DNA of 64,000 bases from Owenweeksia sp965229445 (GTDB lineage Bacteria > Bacteroidota > Bacteroidia > Flavobacteriales > Schleiferiaceae), in assembly GCA_965229445.1 (NCBI GenBank), contig OZ245876.1, forward strand, positions 2,728,001 through 2,792,000, in the 5' to 3' direction. The notes under the pieces are model-generated. The model saw nothing but the letters and a program-made list of their open reading frames with translations. It did no database searches and was not told the DNA's origin. Made by a program: the position numbers and the translations under genes. The stretch's first letter is position 1; each line of letters begins with the position of its first letter. Below, piece after piece: positions 8,695 to 18,560 of this stretch.

Positions 8695-9300
8695 ATGAAA
8701 GCATCAATTTTAAGTCTTACGCTAGGTATGTTCTTAGGCGCTAGCACTTTGGCTCAGGGACAGGAAGCCACCAAATGGAAAATTGACCAGGCGCATACTT
8801 CAGTAAACTTTAGTATTAACCACTTCTTCTCTGCGGTACTGGGGCAGTTTGAGGAATTTGATGGGAAAATGCTTTTTGACAAGGATAATTTAGATGCCAG
8901 CAGCTTCACATTTAGCATTCAGGTAAGCAGTATAAACACCGATAGCCAAAAACGTGACAATCACTTGCAGTCCAAAGATTTTTTCAATGCCAAAGAATGG
9001 CCAGAGATAAAATTCGTGTCTTCAAAAATCACCAAAGTAGCAGGCGATAATTATATGGCCCATGGCAAGCTTACCATAAGAGACGTTACGAAAGAGGTTA
9101 AGATCCCTTTTAAAATTACGGGAGAAATGCAGCATCCTATGATGAAAGGGACTTATATAAAGGGTCTGGAATTTGAATACACACTGGATCGCACCGAATA
9201 TGGTGTGGGAACAGGAGATTGGGCAGCTACGGCTGTGGTAGGTGATGAAGTAAAGATCACTATACCAATGGAACTCAACAGAAAAATAGGTAGTAGCTAG
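8695..9300 (+). CDS. YceI family secreted lipid/isoprenoid-binding protein
   Basis: The mature part matches the YceI lipocalin-like barrel: KWKIDQAHTSVNFSINHFF, DGKMLFDKDNL, then DNHLQSKDFFNAKEWPEIKF, the family's H-L-x-x-x-D-F-F-x-x-x-x-(Y/W)P motif. Starting at the ATG at 8695 gives a clean signal peptide (MKASILSLTLGMFLG, cleavage near ALAQ-type STLAQG); the longer in-frame start at 8656 would precede it with 13 unrelated residues. Family members bind polyisoprenoids or amides in the periplasm. Expression may depend on the sigma factor encoded just upstream. Confidence 0.9.
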   Translation: MKASILSLTLGMFLGASTLAQGQEATKWKIDQAHTSVNFSINHFFSAVLGQFEEFDGKMLFDKDNLDASSFTFSIQVSSINTDSQKRDNHLQSKDFFNAKEWPEIKFVSSKITKVAGDNYMAHGKLTIRDVTKEVKIPFKITGEMQHPMMKGTYIKGLEFEYTLDRTEYGVGTGDWAATAVVGDEVKITIPMELNRKIGSS

Positions 9301-9326
9301 TTTTTTTGAGTCGGAATGGTAGCGTT

Positions 9327-9365
9327 AATGGTCAGGTGCATTTTGTGCCTGGCCATTTTCATTTT
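9327..9365 (+). terminator. Hairpin terminator after yceI
   Basis: Arms at 9327-9340 and 9344-9357 form a 14-bp stem with three G-T wobbles around a TTT loop, followed by a T-rich run (TTTTC then ATTTTAAATTTTT). It lies 26 bp after the yceI stop. Confidence 0.75.
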
Positions 9366-9423
9366 AAATTTTTCCGTTTTGCGCTACCAGATTCCGGCAA
9401 ATTGGGCCTTGATTAACGCCAGA

Positions 9424-9459
9424 GCATAAAAAAAGCCTTCCGAGAGAAACGGAAGGCTT
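9424..9459 (-). terminator. Terminator of the minus-strand secreted-protein gene
   Basis: A perfect 10-bp stem (AAGCCTTCCG at 9433-9442, CGGAAGGCTT at 9450-9459) with a 7-nt loop. Read on the minus strand it is followed by seven Ts, so it is a strong terminator for the gene ending at 9479. Confidence 0.85.
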
Positions 9460-9478
9460 AATTTTCTATCGACAAATA

Positions 9479-10213
9479 CTAGTTTTCTGGCACTCTCATC
9501 CACACTTCCTGCTTCATGCTAGCTATAACATCTTCCCATTCTTCTAACATATCGTCCCATGCCCCTTTTCCAAATTCTTCATCATATTTTTCCTTCATAC
9601 TACCATCATCTTCATCAAGATCAGCCCATTTGGCAAAAGGCCAGGAAATAACCACATCACGTCCGTCATCCTGCGTAAACTGGTTATTCCATACATGCAT
9701 CTCATCTTCTTCGGCTTCAAATACCTTATGAACTTTCTCCATTAGGCTGTTGAATCTATAGTATTCACCTCGTGTAATATCCATAAACCATAAAGTTTGA
9801 AATGCTTGAGGCTTACCATCATTGACAGACAACTTACCGTTGTACTTCCACATTTCTACCGGACCATATTCCTCTACATGAGGAGCGACTGACTTTGCCC
9901 AATCGTCTCTGTGAGCGCCAGCACCAGGAGCTCCATCCAGGTCGGTATAGGTAAAGCCACCCATAGCCCATACATACCAACCGGCATCATTCCCAGTTCT
10001 GATATAAAACAAAGTAGCATCATAAGGACCGTCAGGGTGATACTTGGCGTTGTGCTTTTTGACGGCCTCTACAAACTTCATTTCTGAACCGGGTTTAGCT
10101 TTCATGTAGTTTAGTTCCACTACGGCATAGTCCGGACCATCCTCTTCTTCTTGAGCAAAGTTTATAAAGGGGAAACAGAATAACAGAATGAGAATTTTAA
10201 TCTGATTTTTCAT
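9479..10213 (-). CDS. Secreted protein of unknown function with ABM-like repeats
   Basis: 244 aa with a clear signal peptide (MKNQIKILILLFCFPF, cleavage near NFAQ). The mature part is acidic and aromatic-rich. It holds two segments with a similar plan: VVELNYMKAKPGSEMKFVEAVKKH in the first half and WFMDITRGEYYRFNSLMEKVHKVF in the second. That spacing recalls dimeric alpha-beta barrel (antibiotic-biosynthesis-monooxygenase-like) proteins, but I do not recognise a named family. Monocistronic, with its own terminator. Confidence 0.7.
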   Translation of the reverse strand: MKNQIKILILLFCFPFINFAQEEEDGPDYAVVELNYMKAKPGSEMKFVEAVKKHNAKYHPDGPYDATLFYIRTGNDAGWYVWAMGGFTYTDLDGAPGAGAHRDDWAKSVAPHVEEYGPVEMWKYNGKLSVNDGKPQAFQTLWFMDITRGEYYRFNSLMEKVHKVFEAEEDEMHVWNNQFTQDDGRDVVISWPFAKWADLDEDDGSMKEKYDEEFGKGAWDDMLEEWEDVIASMKQEVWMRVPEN

Positions 10214-10370
10214 TTGTTTGGTTATTTAATTATGCCCTCAAGTTAGAAAAAATTCGTTGCCTTCATAAGCTATTGACTTTATGAACTTATAAGCAGCTTT
10301 CACATTACTCATGAGCTCTCCTATGAATTAAGGGTTTCCTATAAATCATTTAGATCTGATCTTGGTATGA

Positions 10371-12422
10371 ATGTATCACCTACTCCCAAGGGCTTATCCA
10401 TTATTCCTTCCACTAACTAGCTACATACTAGGCATCGTGATAGACTATCATTACTCCTTCGACCAGGTTAGACCTTTGGTTTGGGTGCTGCTTGTGCTGT
10501 TCCTGGGCTTAATCTTAACATTCACGATCAAATCTGGCAAGAAATACTCTCACAGATACCTTTTCGGCATTTCCATCTCAATCGCTTTTCTCGTAATTGG
10601 CATAATAAGTCATCAGATTCATTCGATGAATTTATTCACGCTTGATTCAGAATACAGTCCTGCAGTTTTAAAGGTGGAGGAGTATCCCCTAGAAGGGCAG
10701 AATACCTATGCTGTAACTACAAGCTGGCTTCAGAAGGAAACCTCTCTGAACCTTGGCAGGCTGCGACTGTATTTTGAGAAGGACCATCGCGTGTCTAAGC
10801 TTGTACCGGGTAATCTTATCCTTATAAAGCAGCTCACTCATCCTAAAGATGCAATACTCAATCCAGGTGAGTTCAACTTTAAAAGGTATTTAGAATCTAA
10901 AAGAATTCACGGGCACAAGTACGTGAGAGCTACGGAATGGAGGCTTTGGAAATCAAAGGAGGATCATACAATATTCACCAGAGCCTGGGAGATTAGGCTG
11001 CGCTTATTAAGGCTCATAACAAACTGGGAAGTAGATGCTGAAACCAAGGCACTTACCACGGCTTTGGTTTTGGGAGATAAGAAAGCAATTGCGAAAGACA
11101 CTCGCGAGGCCTATTCTTCAGCCGGAGGCATGCATGTGTTGGCAGTAAGTGGCTTACATACTGGTATTTTCTACCTGATTTTGTCGTTGCTTTTCAAGCC
11201 AATTAAATCATACCAAGCTGGTAGAATAATCTCAACCATGCTAATTATTACTACCCTATGGATCTATGCTCTGGTAACGGGATTCTCTGCATCGGTTGTA
11301 AGAGCGGTGAGTATGTTCAGTTTGCTGGCAATTGGCTCTGGTATGAAACGATCACCTTCCATATATAATACCTTAATAGCCTCCGCCTTTATTCTGTTGC
11401 TCTGTCAGCCTGGATTCTTATTTCAAGTGGGGTTCCAATTGAGCTTCGCGGCGTTGCTAGGCATCGTGAGTATTTATCCGATAATCAAACCCTTAGGCCA
11501 ACCAAAGCAAATAATTTGGCAGAAAGTTTGGGATATTATTTGTGTTTCTGTTGCCGCTCAAATTGGCACACTACCTCTGGTTATCTATTACTTCCACCAA
11601 TTTCCCACCTTATTCCTACTCACCAACTTATTCGTTATTCCACTAGTAAGCTTGATCATGTACACAGCTTTTGTCTGTTTGCTGCTTTCAGGATTCTCCA
11701 TTCCGGTACCAATAGCATTTAAAGTTCTGGAGTTTCTGACCAACACGATGAACTCTGGGGTAAAAATGGTGCACCAATCCAATACCACTCTCCAGGGATT
11801 AATACTCTCACCTCTGCTATTAATTTTGTTTTACATCATCCTGGTGCTCATATTTAGGTGGTGGGTGAGCGGTCGATTTAAAATTATTCAAATCTGTTTC
11901 GTGGTGATGTGTATTTTTTTCAGCATTAGCCTGCTGCACTTGTATCAAAGAAAGAGACCCACCCTAATCGTTTATCACACCAACAAATCCTTTGCAATTG
12001 GTGCTTTTAGGGATAGAAAAGGGGTGCTAATTGCCGGTTCTGAGATAATTAAGGATACGGCATTGCAACAGTATAGGTTTGGAAATCACTGGATGATGCT
12101 TGGAATTAAGCATCCCCGCCTGATAGAGGGATCTACAAATCGAAAGGATGAAATCTATAAAAGCGACCCTTCTCTCCTGAAATTTGAAAACCAACTTTGC
12201 TTCTTGTATTCCGGTCAGGATCTACCCCGGCAGAAAGTACCTCACTGGATTATTATTAAGGACATACCTCCGCCTGAATCATACGCATATAAACCTCAAA
12301 AAATCATCCTAACCGCAGCCGTATCAACGAAAATTAAACAGCGGTGGATCATCTGGGCTGGTAATTCTAAGATTTGGGATATCGAGAAACAAGGAGCCTA
12401 TATATTGGGTCAGGATTGTTGA
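10371..12422 (+). CDS. comEC: ComEC/Rec2-type DNA uptake channel
   Basis: 683 aa, membrane protein. It has N-terminal hydrophobic helices, a soluble OB-like DUF4131 part (about residues 95-190), then the Competence domain starting with ALTTALVLGDKKAI and GGMHVLAVSGLHTGIFYLI (the conserved A-V-S-G-L-H), then many helices including FQVGFQLSFAALLGI. ComEC carries single-stranded DNA across the inner membrane in natural transformation. The C-terminal metallo-beta-lactamase domain of Bacillus ComEC is not evident; Bacteroidota forms often lack it. The last 13 bp overlap the convergent cupin gene. Confidence 0.9.
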   Translation: MYHLLPRAYPLFLPLTSYILGIVIDYHYSFDQVRPLVWVLLVLFLGLILTFTIKSGKKYSHRYLFGISISIAFLVIGIISHQIHSMNLFTLDSEYSPAVLKVEEYPLEGQNTYAVTTSWLQKETSLNLGRLRLYFEKDHRVSKLVPGNLILIKQLTHPKDAILNPGEFNFKRYLESKRIHGHKYVRATEWRLWKSKEDHTIFTRAWEIRLRLLRLITNWEVDAETKALTTALVLGDKKAIAKDTREAYSSAGGMHVLAVSGLHTGIFYLILSLLFKPIKSYQAGRIISTMLIITTLWIYALVTGFSASVVRAVSMFSLLAIGSGMKRSPSIYNTLIASAFILLLCQPGFLFQVGFQLSFAALLGIVSIYPIIKPLGQPKQIIWQKVWDIICVSVAAQIGTLPLVIYYFHQFPTLFLLTNLFVIPLVSLIMYTAFVCLLLSGFSIPVPIAFKVLEFLTNTMNSGVKMVHQSNTTLQGLILSPLLLILFYIILVLIFRWWVSGRFKIIQICFVVMCIFFSISLLHLYQRKRPTLIVYHTNKSFAIGAFRDRKGVLIAGSEIIKDTALQQYRFGNHWMMLGIKHPRLIEGSTNRKDEIYKSDPSLLKFENQLCFLYSGQDLPRQKVPHWIIIKDIPPPESYAYKPQKIILTAAVSTKIKQRWIIWAGNSKIWDIEKQGAYILGQDC

Positions 12423-13294
12423 TTCATGCCGGCCTCAGCACGTTCCTTGGCTTTTTCCTTTTTCCACTTACTCCAATTGGCACCCATAATCTTATTGAGC
12501 CCTTTATCCACTACAAAGTGGGTAGCCAGGTTTCGGGCTGCACCTAATTTCATTTTCCAATCTGTATAGGCGCGTAAGGCCAAACCAAAACCACCGTCTA
12601 TATAATCAATATGGTGCCAATAACGACTGGGAATGAACAAGGTTTCACCATGACCAATAATAGTTTTGTAGCCTTTAAGGTGTTTTAAAGCGGGATAGTT
12701 TTCATAGTCTGGATTATTGATATCCAGCTGACTCTTAACCGTATAAGGCTCATGATATAAAAACTTGCTTTGCTCGGGTGGAAATAAATAAACCCTTTTT
12801 CTGGTTTGAAACTGGGACAGAAACACATGGCTACAATCAATATCATAGTGGAGGTTGACGCTCCCTCCTTCCCCACCAAAGAACATAAAGTAGTACTTGC
12901 GATTCCAGCCATCTATAATATCCGGCATGCTAAAATCCTTGATCAATTCTGGCGCATGCTCAAAGATGTTGTATAGAAACATTCGCAGTTCTGTAGGCCC
13001 ATTTTCAATCATAGTAAGGTACTCCCCAAACTTCATGTGTCGTTTGGCGGTCATGTAATACTTTCCGGCTTCATGAAAATCATTGCCATACAAAGGAACT
13101 TCCAGATGACCATAATTCTCTCTAAACCAATCAAAGGTCCATTTGCTTGTTGCCGGCCAATCTTTAATTAAATCGGTGAATACCACCGGCTTTAACGGTA
13201 AGAGGTATTCTTCGCGAAATTCCTCAGGAGTTAGGCCACTCCTGCGATCAATATCCTGGTACTGAATGCCCTCTTCAATTGCTGCTGTTGACAT
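12410..13294 (-). CDS. Cupin-8/JmjC-like 2-oxoglutarate oxygenase
   Basis: 294 aa with the facial-triad pattern of JmjC hydroxylases: HYDIDCSHVFL (H-x-D) near the middle and RYWHHIDYIDGG (distal H) later, preceded by the KRVYLFPPEQ strand. The N-terminal KPVVFTDLIKDWPATSKW is typical of cupin-8 proteins. Members hydroxylate protein or small-molecule targets using Fe(II) and 2-oxoglutarate. It is the last gene of the long minus-strand operon, 11 bp after the 1470-aa secreted protein gene. Substrate unknown. Confidence 0.85.
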   Translation of the reverse strand: MSTAAIEEGIQYQDIDRRSGLTPEEFREEYLLPLKPVVFTDLIKDWPATSKWTFDWFRENYGHLEVPLYGNDFHEAGKYYMTAKRHMKFGEYLTMIENGPTELRMFLYNIFEHAPELIKDFSMPDIIDGWNRKYYFMFFGGEGGSVNLHYDIDCSHVFLSQFQTRKRVYLFPPEQSKFLYHEPYTVKSQLDINNPDYENYPALKHLKGYKTIIGHGETLFIPSRYWHHIDYIDGGFGLALRAYTDWKMKLGAARNLATHFVVDKGLNKIMGANWSKWKKEKAKERAEAGMNQQS

Positions 13295-13305
13295 AATATG
13301 TTGAG

Positions 13306-16300
13306 TTACTCCATGTTTTCAATACGGTTGAGAAATCTATTCATCCGGCCCTTGGTTCCTACCGTATAGGTGAATGGTGGTTTGCCTTTTACCTCACTCC
13401 GGCGTTTATCCAGGTCCTTTTCCTTAATAGCTTCCATCACACTGGTCATTTCAGTATATAATGTAAGTTGGTTTCGCTTATATTCAAAATATAAAAAGTC
13501 TTTTTTATCGGGTTCAAGGAATAGATAAATTTCATCTCCTCTTCTTCGTCGCTGGATTTCCAAATAACCATCCATCTTCTTATTCACCACCTGCTTACCA
13601 AAACTTCCAATGGCAATTTTTCCTTCGCTAAGGAAGGATATTGCCTCCGGCGTCCATTTAATAGTTACATCCGTAATTAGGATCGTGTTCTGGAGTGCTT
13701 TGGGAATATCATCCGGCCCACCGTAATTTTTGATATCACTCAAAAATTCGCGTTTCTCCTTTCCCGAAAGTTCCTGATTCACTGTGGCGGTAAATGCCCT
13801 TCTCATCAGCTCAGCCCCCTCAAGATTAGATTTACTGCCAAGCATAGCCGCCAAGTCTTTTTCAATGTCTGTATCGAAATAGAAATTTAGTCCCAGCACC
13901 ATATCCATCTCCATCTTATCATTATTGAGATTGTAGTCGATGCTACCCCAGGAGTTGATCTCCATCTGACTTTTACCATCTCCCAAGCTCAATTTTCCCT
14001 CGCCATACATGGTACACTGCACATTATTAAAGGCCAGATAATTTCCGGGAGCATTCTCATCCGCAATCCGTTCCTCATTGGCAATTACATAACTGCTGAT
14101 ACTTTCATCGTAATAGAGTTTCCCATTGGCAAAGAACATTTGCTTATCAGCCGGTGAAACATTGGTGGATAAAAATGCTGCGTATCCCCCAATGGTATCC
14201 GCATTTAAATAAATCCCGTTAGCCAGTTTTTTGGTCTTATCATTGGGATCAATTTCCGGTAAATCGATAAGGATTTTCTGAGGATCTATGATGCTATGAA
14301 AACCAAACCAATCTGTTGATACTGAAGGGCAACTGGACTCTATATGGGTATAACCATTAAAATCCAATTCCTTGCGACTGGCCAGCAGGCCAACATTACC
14401 ATAGAATCCAAAGTAAGGACTCATAAAGAAGAAATCTTCGCGGCTAATTTTTGCCGTTCCGACCGATGTGCCATCTCGGTCAACCTTAATATTCTCAAAA
14501 CGGATGGGCCAAGGCGTGCCATCCTTATCTTCATACTCATAATCCGCCATAGCCGTATAGCTGTTGCGCGATTGAATATCTACTATCCCACCATAAAACT
14601 GGTGATACTTGGTGAATCTATTGGCGGTAATTGCTGAATTCCGCAAGGTATCCATATTGGCATTCCTCTGAATAGACACATATCCCGTATCTGGAAAAAT
14701 GCTCGCATCCGCTACATTGATATTGGGTACATCAAATGATTCAAGCAGGGTGTTCTCAAGGAAGAATCGGGTACGTCCGGCCTGAAACTGGAGAGAATCT
14801 TGTTGGGGATGCACCGAGATCATCAATGAGGAAGAATTTGCACCGGTCTTTCTTACGTCCACAGACTTCTGAGGAATATTCCAGATGGCATAATCCATAA
14901 AGCATATATACTTATTGGCGGGAAAGCTGAAAAAGTCTACACTGTCCAATAGTTGAAACTCTCCTTTCTGTCGGTCAAAATTCACCTCTCCTTTAGCCTT
15001 GTCCATGCTAAAGCCCCAATCTTCCGCCGGATTGGCTCTTACCCTAAATGCTAATTTCGGAGAATTAAAGCTTCGGTTTCTAAAGGTATAATCCCTGGAT
15101 CTGGTTTCTGCGTTAAAAAATTCCATCAAGCCCCTGCCTTCCAAACCGGTAGGTCCGTGAGCCAGGGTACCGGTACCGCGCATGCCTACATTATCATACA
15201 TCGCAAAAGGAGAAGCCTTGGTGCTGGTGGTGTAGAATACATCGTTCTTGGGCTCCCAGTGTACGCGCACGCCCGTTCCTACTACGTGGGGGGTCTCGGA
15301 TGCAGCTACCTGAGAAGTAATTTCATAATTGGAAGCAAGACCATTGGTACTGTCCGGGAAAAATATAAAGTCCTGAGACAGCGCGTAAGAGTTGAGGTAA
15401 TCAATCCGACCACTTCCCCGTAATCCCTGATTACTAAGGCGAATGGTATCGGTAAAAGTCCCTTTCCCGTAAGTCGACAATCCTCCGGGAGGGGTAGTGG
15501 TGGTAAAACCCAGCGAATAGTCTTCCTGAACTTTTAGAGTTTGATGCAAATCCGGGAATATGCCTGCACTGGTTAAGGTCCCTTCAAAAAATAGTCCCTC
15601 CGTAGTGGCATTATCCAGGCTATCTATCTCAAATGGTTCCAATTCGACATAAAACTCAGATCGGTCGTAGACCCCACCAAATATGGAGTTCCTATCATAG
15701 TAGATATAGGAGTTTTTGGTACATCTAAAGATTGGATAATCAGAATATTGCTCCCTACCAGACTTATTATTTGGCTCATCGATCAAAAGTTCCCCGGTGA
15801 GTTCCTGAAGCACGGTTTTTACATTGACCAATGGCGTTGGACCATAAGGGTTTTTCTCAAAGCTCTGAACTTTAAAACGCATGGAATCAATATTATCCAT
15901 GTTAATTCTGAACTGATCGTAGTTGAATTTAAACACTTCGCCCCAATAGCTAAATCTCCCGGCTGAAATTCGACCGTCAAAATCAAAGTTCAGGTTTTCG
16001 TGTACCGTAATTTTACCACCCCTGGGAAATAAACCTACCTTCTGAGAATCACTCAGGGCAATGGCGTTAACGCCTTCTATCTCCATTTCATAATTGAGCA
16101 GACTCAGTTTGGCATTGCTTCCTGAACTAAGGTTAGAAACAAAGCGGATCACATCATAGTCACGTCGCTTCTCAAAGTTGTTGATGTAATCAAAGACCTT
16201 TTTATTGATATGGGCCTGTCTGGTATCTACATCATACTCCACAAAACCAAGCACAGACATTTGCAGGAGGAATATATGCGCGTTTTGCATATCCATTCTC

Positions 16301-17718
16301 ATGTATCTCGCTACGGATTCAAGATCAAAATCTCGCACGCCATAGGCCTCAGACATGTTTCTCAATCGATATAATGGATTCTGCGTGTCCAGGCCACTTA
16401 AATCTGAAAAACGCTGGCCTCGATAATATTCCTTGGATTCAAACAATACCGGACTTTCTGATCCCAGGTTTAAATTGCTAATGAGCATTTGCGGTTCACT
16501 AAGTTTCCAAGACAATATTTCGAAACGCATGTCCAGATTGTGATAGGAATCTGAAAAAGGTGTTTGGCCCAGGCCTTCATTCTCTCGAATAATATTGAGC
16601 TGGTCAAATTCTGGTATATATCGCAGAGTTACTTTTGGATGATAAATACTATCCTCATCCAGCATCACTGTAATCTCCGTTTCAGTAGATTCAATCTTAT
16701 CCGCTCTTAATAGGTATTGTTCTGCCGAAGCTTTCAGCACCTCTTTCCCATCATATTGAAAGTGAAGTGTTGCCTTTTGTTCTCTGGTTCCACTGCCATA
16801 AAACCTGGAACCTATCATACTTACGCCTCCCGTGAAATCTGCGCCAGGTAGTACGTTTTTAATGCTAAGGTCTTTGCGATAAGAAACGAATCTTGGAAAG
16901 CTTGCATTGCGCCCACCCCGACTGGTTAGTTTTTCCTCAAAATAACCCATCACCGGTTCGGTGAGAAACACCTGGGTAGTAAGCACTACACTGTCTGCTT
17001 TAAAATCGGTTTTCTGGACATTTAATTCATAGTTGGATAGCTCCACATAAGCTGAATCCTGACTCAGGCCAGCGCGGGTAAAGTATACCAATCCACCACT
17101 TCCCTTGATCAAATATTGTTTGGGGTAAAAAATCCCGCTGGTGGCTTCAATAAAGGTACTGTCATCTTTAAACACACCCCAGAGATCCATATAATCAAAA
17201 GTAAAATAGGGTTCTCCTTCAAAATGAAAGACCAGGTCACCGCCAGAAACACGCCAGCGTATACGACCATCATCATAAAAGATGTAATCCATGAAACTCA
17301 GGTACATGGTATGTAGATAATCTTGAGATATTCTGGCCGGTTTTTCGGCAATCAAATCTGCTAAATCCTCAAGCCACGGCAGAAGAAGCTCAACTTCACC
17401 TTCATTCTCAAAAAATACTATGGTCAGCAGAAAGTCATGCCATCCCTCGAAAGAGGTCATCCGTTTTTTGAGAAAACTATTGCTGATTTTGTATATCACC
17501 GCTGCCTCCTTATCATCAATAGCACCACTGGTCCACACATCGCTAAAGCTAAACATCAAGCTTTCCAGAGCATCCTTCTCTTTCACTTTAGATTCTTTAA
17601 GGAATTGCTCCAGGTCTTGCAGATAGGCCTGTGGCTCAGGAGTGAATTCCCGCAAGCGCTGAGCGGTAAGCGGAACCATCCATAAAATAGTGAGTGTGAG
17701 TATGAGTAGTCTTTTCAT
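13306..17718 (-). CDS. Very large secreted protein of unknown function (1470 aa)
   Basis: Starting at the ATG at 17718 gives a good signal peptide (MKRLLILTLTILWMVPL, cleavage after LTAQ); the in-frame ATG at 17754 would add 12 residues. The mature protein is rich in short beta-strand-like segments alternating with aspartate and serine, such as SGSGGLVYFTRAG-type repeats, suggesting an extended beta-solenoid or multi-barrel fold. The C-terminal 150 residues are more charged, with EIQRRRRGDEIYLFLEPDKK. I recognise the type (long conserved hypothetical proteins of Bacteroidota near prmA) but no function. Only 5 bp separate it from prmA. Confidence 0.8.
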   Translation of the reverse strand: MKRLLILTLTILWMVPLTAQRLREFTPEPQAYLQDLEQFLKESKVKEKDALESLMFSFSDVWTSGAIDDKEAAVIYKISNSFLKKRMTSFEGWHDFLLTIVFFENEGEVELLLPWLEDLADLIAEKPARISQDYLHTMYLSFMDYIFYDDGRIRWRVSGGDLVFHFEGEPYFTFDYMDLWGVFKDDSTFIEATSGIFYPKQYLIKGSGGLVYFTRAGLSQDSAYVELSNYELNVQKTDFKADSVVLTTQVFLTEPVMGYFEEKLTSRGGRNASFPRFVSYRKDLSIKNVLPGADFTGGVSMIGSRFYGSGTREQKATLHFQYDGKEVLKASAEQYLLRADKIESTETEITVMLDEDSIYHPKVTLRYIPEFDQLNIIRENEGLGQTPFSDSYHNLDMRFEILSWKLSEPQMLISNLNLGSESPVLFESKEYYRGQRFSDLSGLDTQNPLYRLRNMSEAYGVRDFDLESVARYMRMDMQNAHIFLLQMSVLGFVEYDVDTRQAHINKKVFDYINNFEKRRDYDVIRFVSNLSSGSNAKLSLLNYEMEIEGVNAIALSDSQKVGLFPRGGKITVHENLNFDFDGRISAGRFSYWGEVFKFNYDQFRINMDNIDSMRFKVQSFEKNPYGPTPLVNVKTVLQELTGELLIDEPNNKSGREQYSDYPIFRCTKNSYIYYDRNSIFGGVYDRSEFYVELEPFEIDSLDNATTEGLFFEGTLTSAGIFPDLHQTLKVQEDYSLGFTTTTPPGGLSTYGKGTFTDTIRLSNQGLRGSGRIDYLNSYALSQDFIFFPDSTNGLASNYEITSQVAASETPHVVGTGVRVHWEPKNDVFYTTSTKASPFAMYDNVGMRGTGTLAHGPTGLEGRGLMEFFNAETRSRDYTFRNRSFNSPKLAFRVRANPAEDWGFSMDKAKGEVNFDRQKGEFQLLDSVDFFSFPANKYICFMDYAIWNIPQKSVDVRKTGANSSSLMISVHPQQDSLQFQAGRTRFFLENTLLESFDVPNINVADASIFPDTGYVSIQRNANMDTLRNSAITANRFTKYHQFYGGIVDIQSRNSYTAMADYEYEDKDGTPWPIRFENIKVDRDGTSVGTAKISREDFFFMSPYFGFYGNVGLLASRKELDFNGYTHIESSCPSVSTDWFGFHSIIDPQKILIDLPEIDPNDKTKKLANGIYLNADTIGGYAAFLSTNVSPADKQMFFANGKLYYDESISSYVIANEERIADENAPGNYLAFNNVQCTMYGEGKLSLGDGKSQMEINSWGSIDYNLNNDKMEMDMVLGLNFYFDTDIEKDLAAMLGSKSNLEGAELMRRAFTATVNQELSGKEKREFLSDIKNYGGPDDIPKALQNTILITDVTIKWTPEAISFLSEGKIAIGSFGKQVVNKKMDGYLEIQRRRRGDEIYLFLEPDKKDFLYFEYKRNQLTLYTEMTSVMEAIKEKDLDKRRSEVKGKPPFTYTVGTKGRMNRFLNRIENME

Positions 17719-17723
17719 GAACT

Positions 17724-18560
17724 TCAGTTTATTAAAAACTGGCAGGCCATCCATCGATCTTCCTTTTCAGTAGAAACCAGTTTTCCTCCTTTGTGTGCTA
17801 CCTCCTGTTGTATCAGGTCCAAATCGTCTTCAAAGAAGCCACTCAGCAGCAGCAATCCGCCTTTTCCTAACGTCTTTCGATAGAATTTAATATCCTCCAA
17901 CAACACATTCCGGTTAATATTGGCCACCACCATGTCGTACGAACGCCCGTTCAGTAACAAAGCATCGCCATGCTCGGGATTAATTCGGGTACATCCGTTG
18001 AGTGCTGCATTTTCTCGCGTGTTTTCAGCTGCCCATTCAAAATTATCAATGGCATCTACACTGGCAGCTCCCAATTTTTCGCATAATACCGCGAGTATCC
18101 CTGTACCGGTTCCCATATCCAAAACCTTCTTTCCCTTCAAATCCAGATTAAGCAATAGCCGGGCCATTAAACGCGTAGTCTGGTGATGACCGGTTCCAAA
18201 AGACATCTTGGGAACAATAACCAGTTGAAGAGGATACCCAGAGGCTTTAGGATGAAAGGGTGCCCGGATATACAGCCTGTCATCCACCTCTATTGGGGAA
18301 TAATTTGTTTCCCACTCCTCATTCCAGTTTTTATTCTCGAGGCGGTCTATGGTATACGAAATGCTGTATTCAGGATGATTGAGCAGATAGAGTTCGTCCA
18401 AGTGCTGCTGGCTGAAATCCTTTTCCAGGATATAAGCCTTAAGACCATAATCCGTTTCCTGAAAAGAATCATAACCTTCATTATCCAACATCGCGATGAG
18501 CATTTCTACCGCCTCTGGTGGTTGAACTTTAAAATCAATTTCCAGGAATTCTTTCATCAC
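17724..18560 (-). CDS. prmA: PrmA, ribosomal protein L11 methyltransferase
   Basis: 278 aa. PrmA trimethylates lysines and the N-terminus of ribosomal protein L11 using S-adenosylmethionine. The sequence has the N-terminal substrate-recognition domain, then FGTGHHQTTRLMARLLL, the SAM loop VLDMGTGTGILAVLCEKLGA and the motif IV segment DMVVANINRNVLL (N-I-N in place of the N-I-L usually seen). The start codon overlaps the tpiA stop as ATGA; a second Met codon follows at once, so the start could be 3 bp later. Confidence 0.92.
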   Translation of the reverse strand: MMKEFLEIDFKVQPPEAVEMLIAMLDNEGYDSFQETDYGLKAYILEKDFSQQHLDELYLLNHPEYSISYTIDRLENKNWNEEWETNYSPIEVDDRLYIRAPFHPKASGYPLQLVIVPKMSFGTGHHQTTRLMARLLLNLDLKGKKVLDMGTGTGILAVLCEKLGAASVDAIDNFEWAAENTRENAALNGCTRINPEHGDALLLNGRSYDMVVANINRNVLLEDIKFYRKTLGKGGLLLLSGFFEDDLDLIQQEVAHKGGKLVSTEKEDRWMACQFLIN

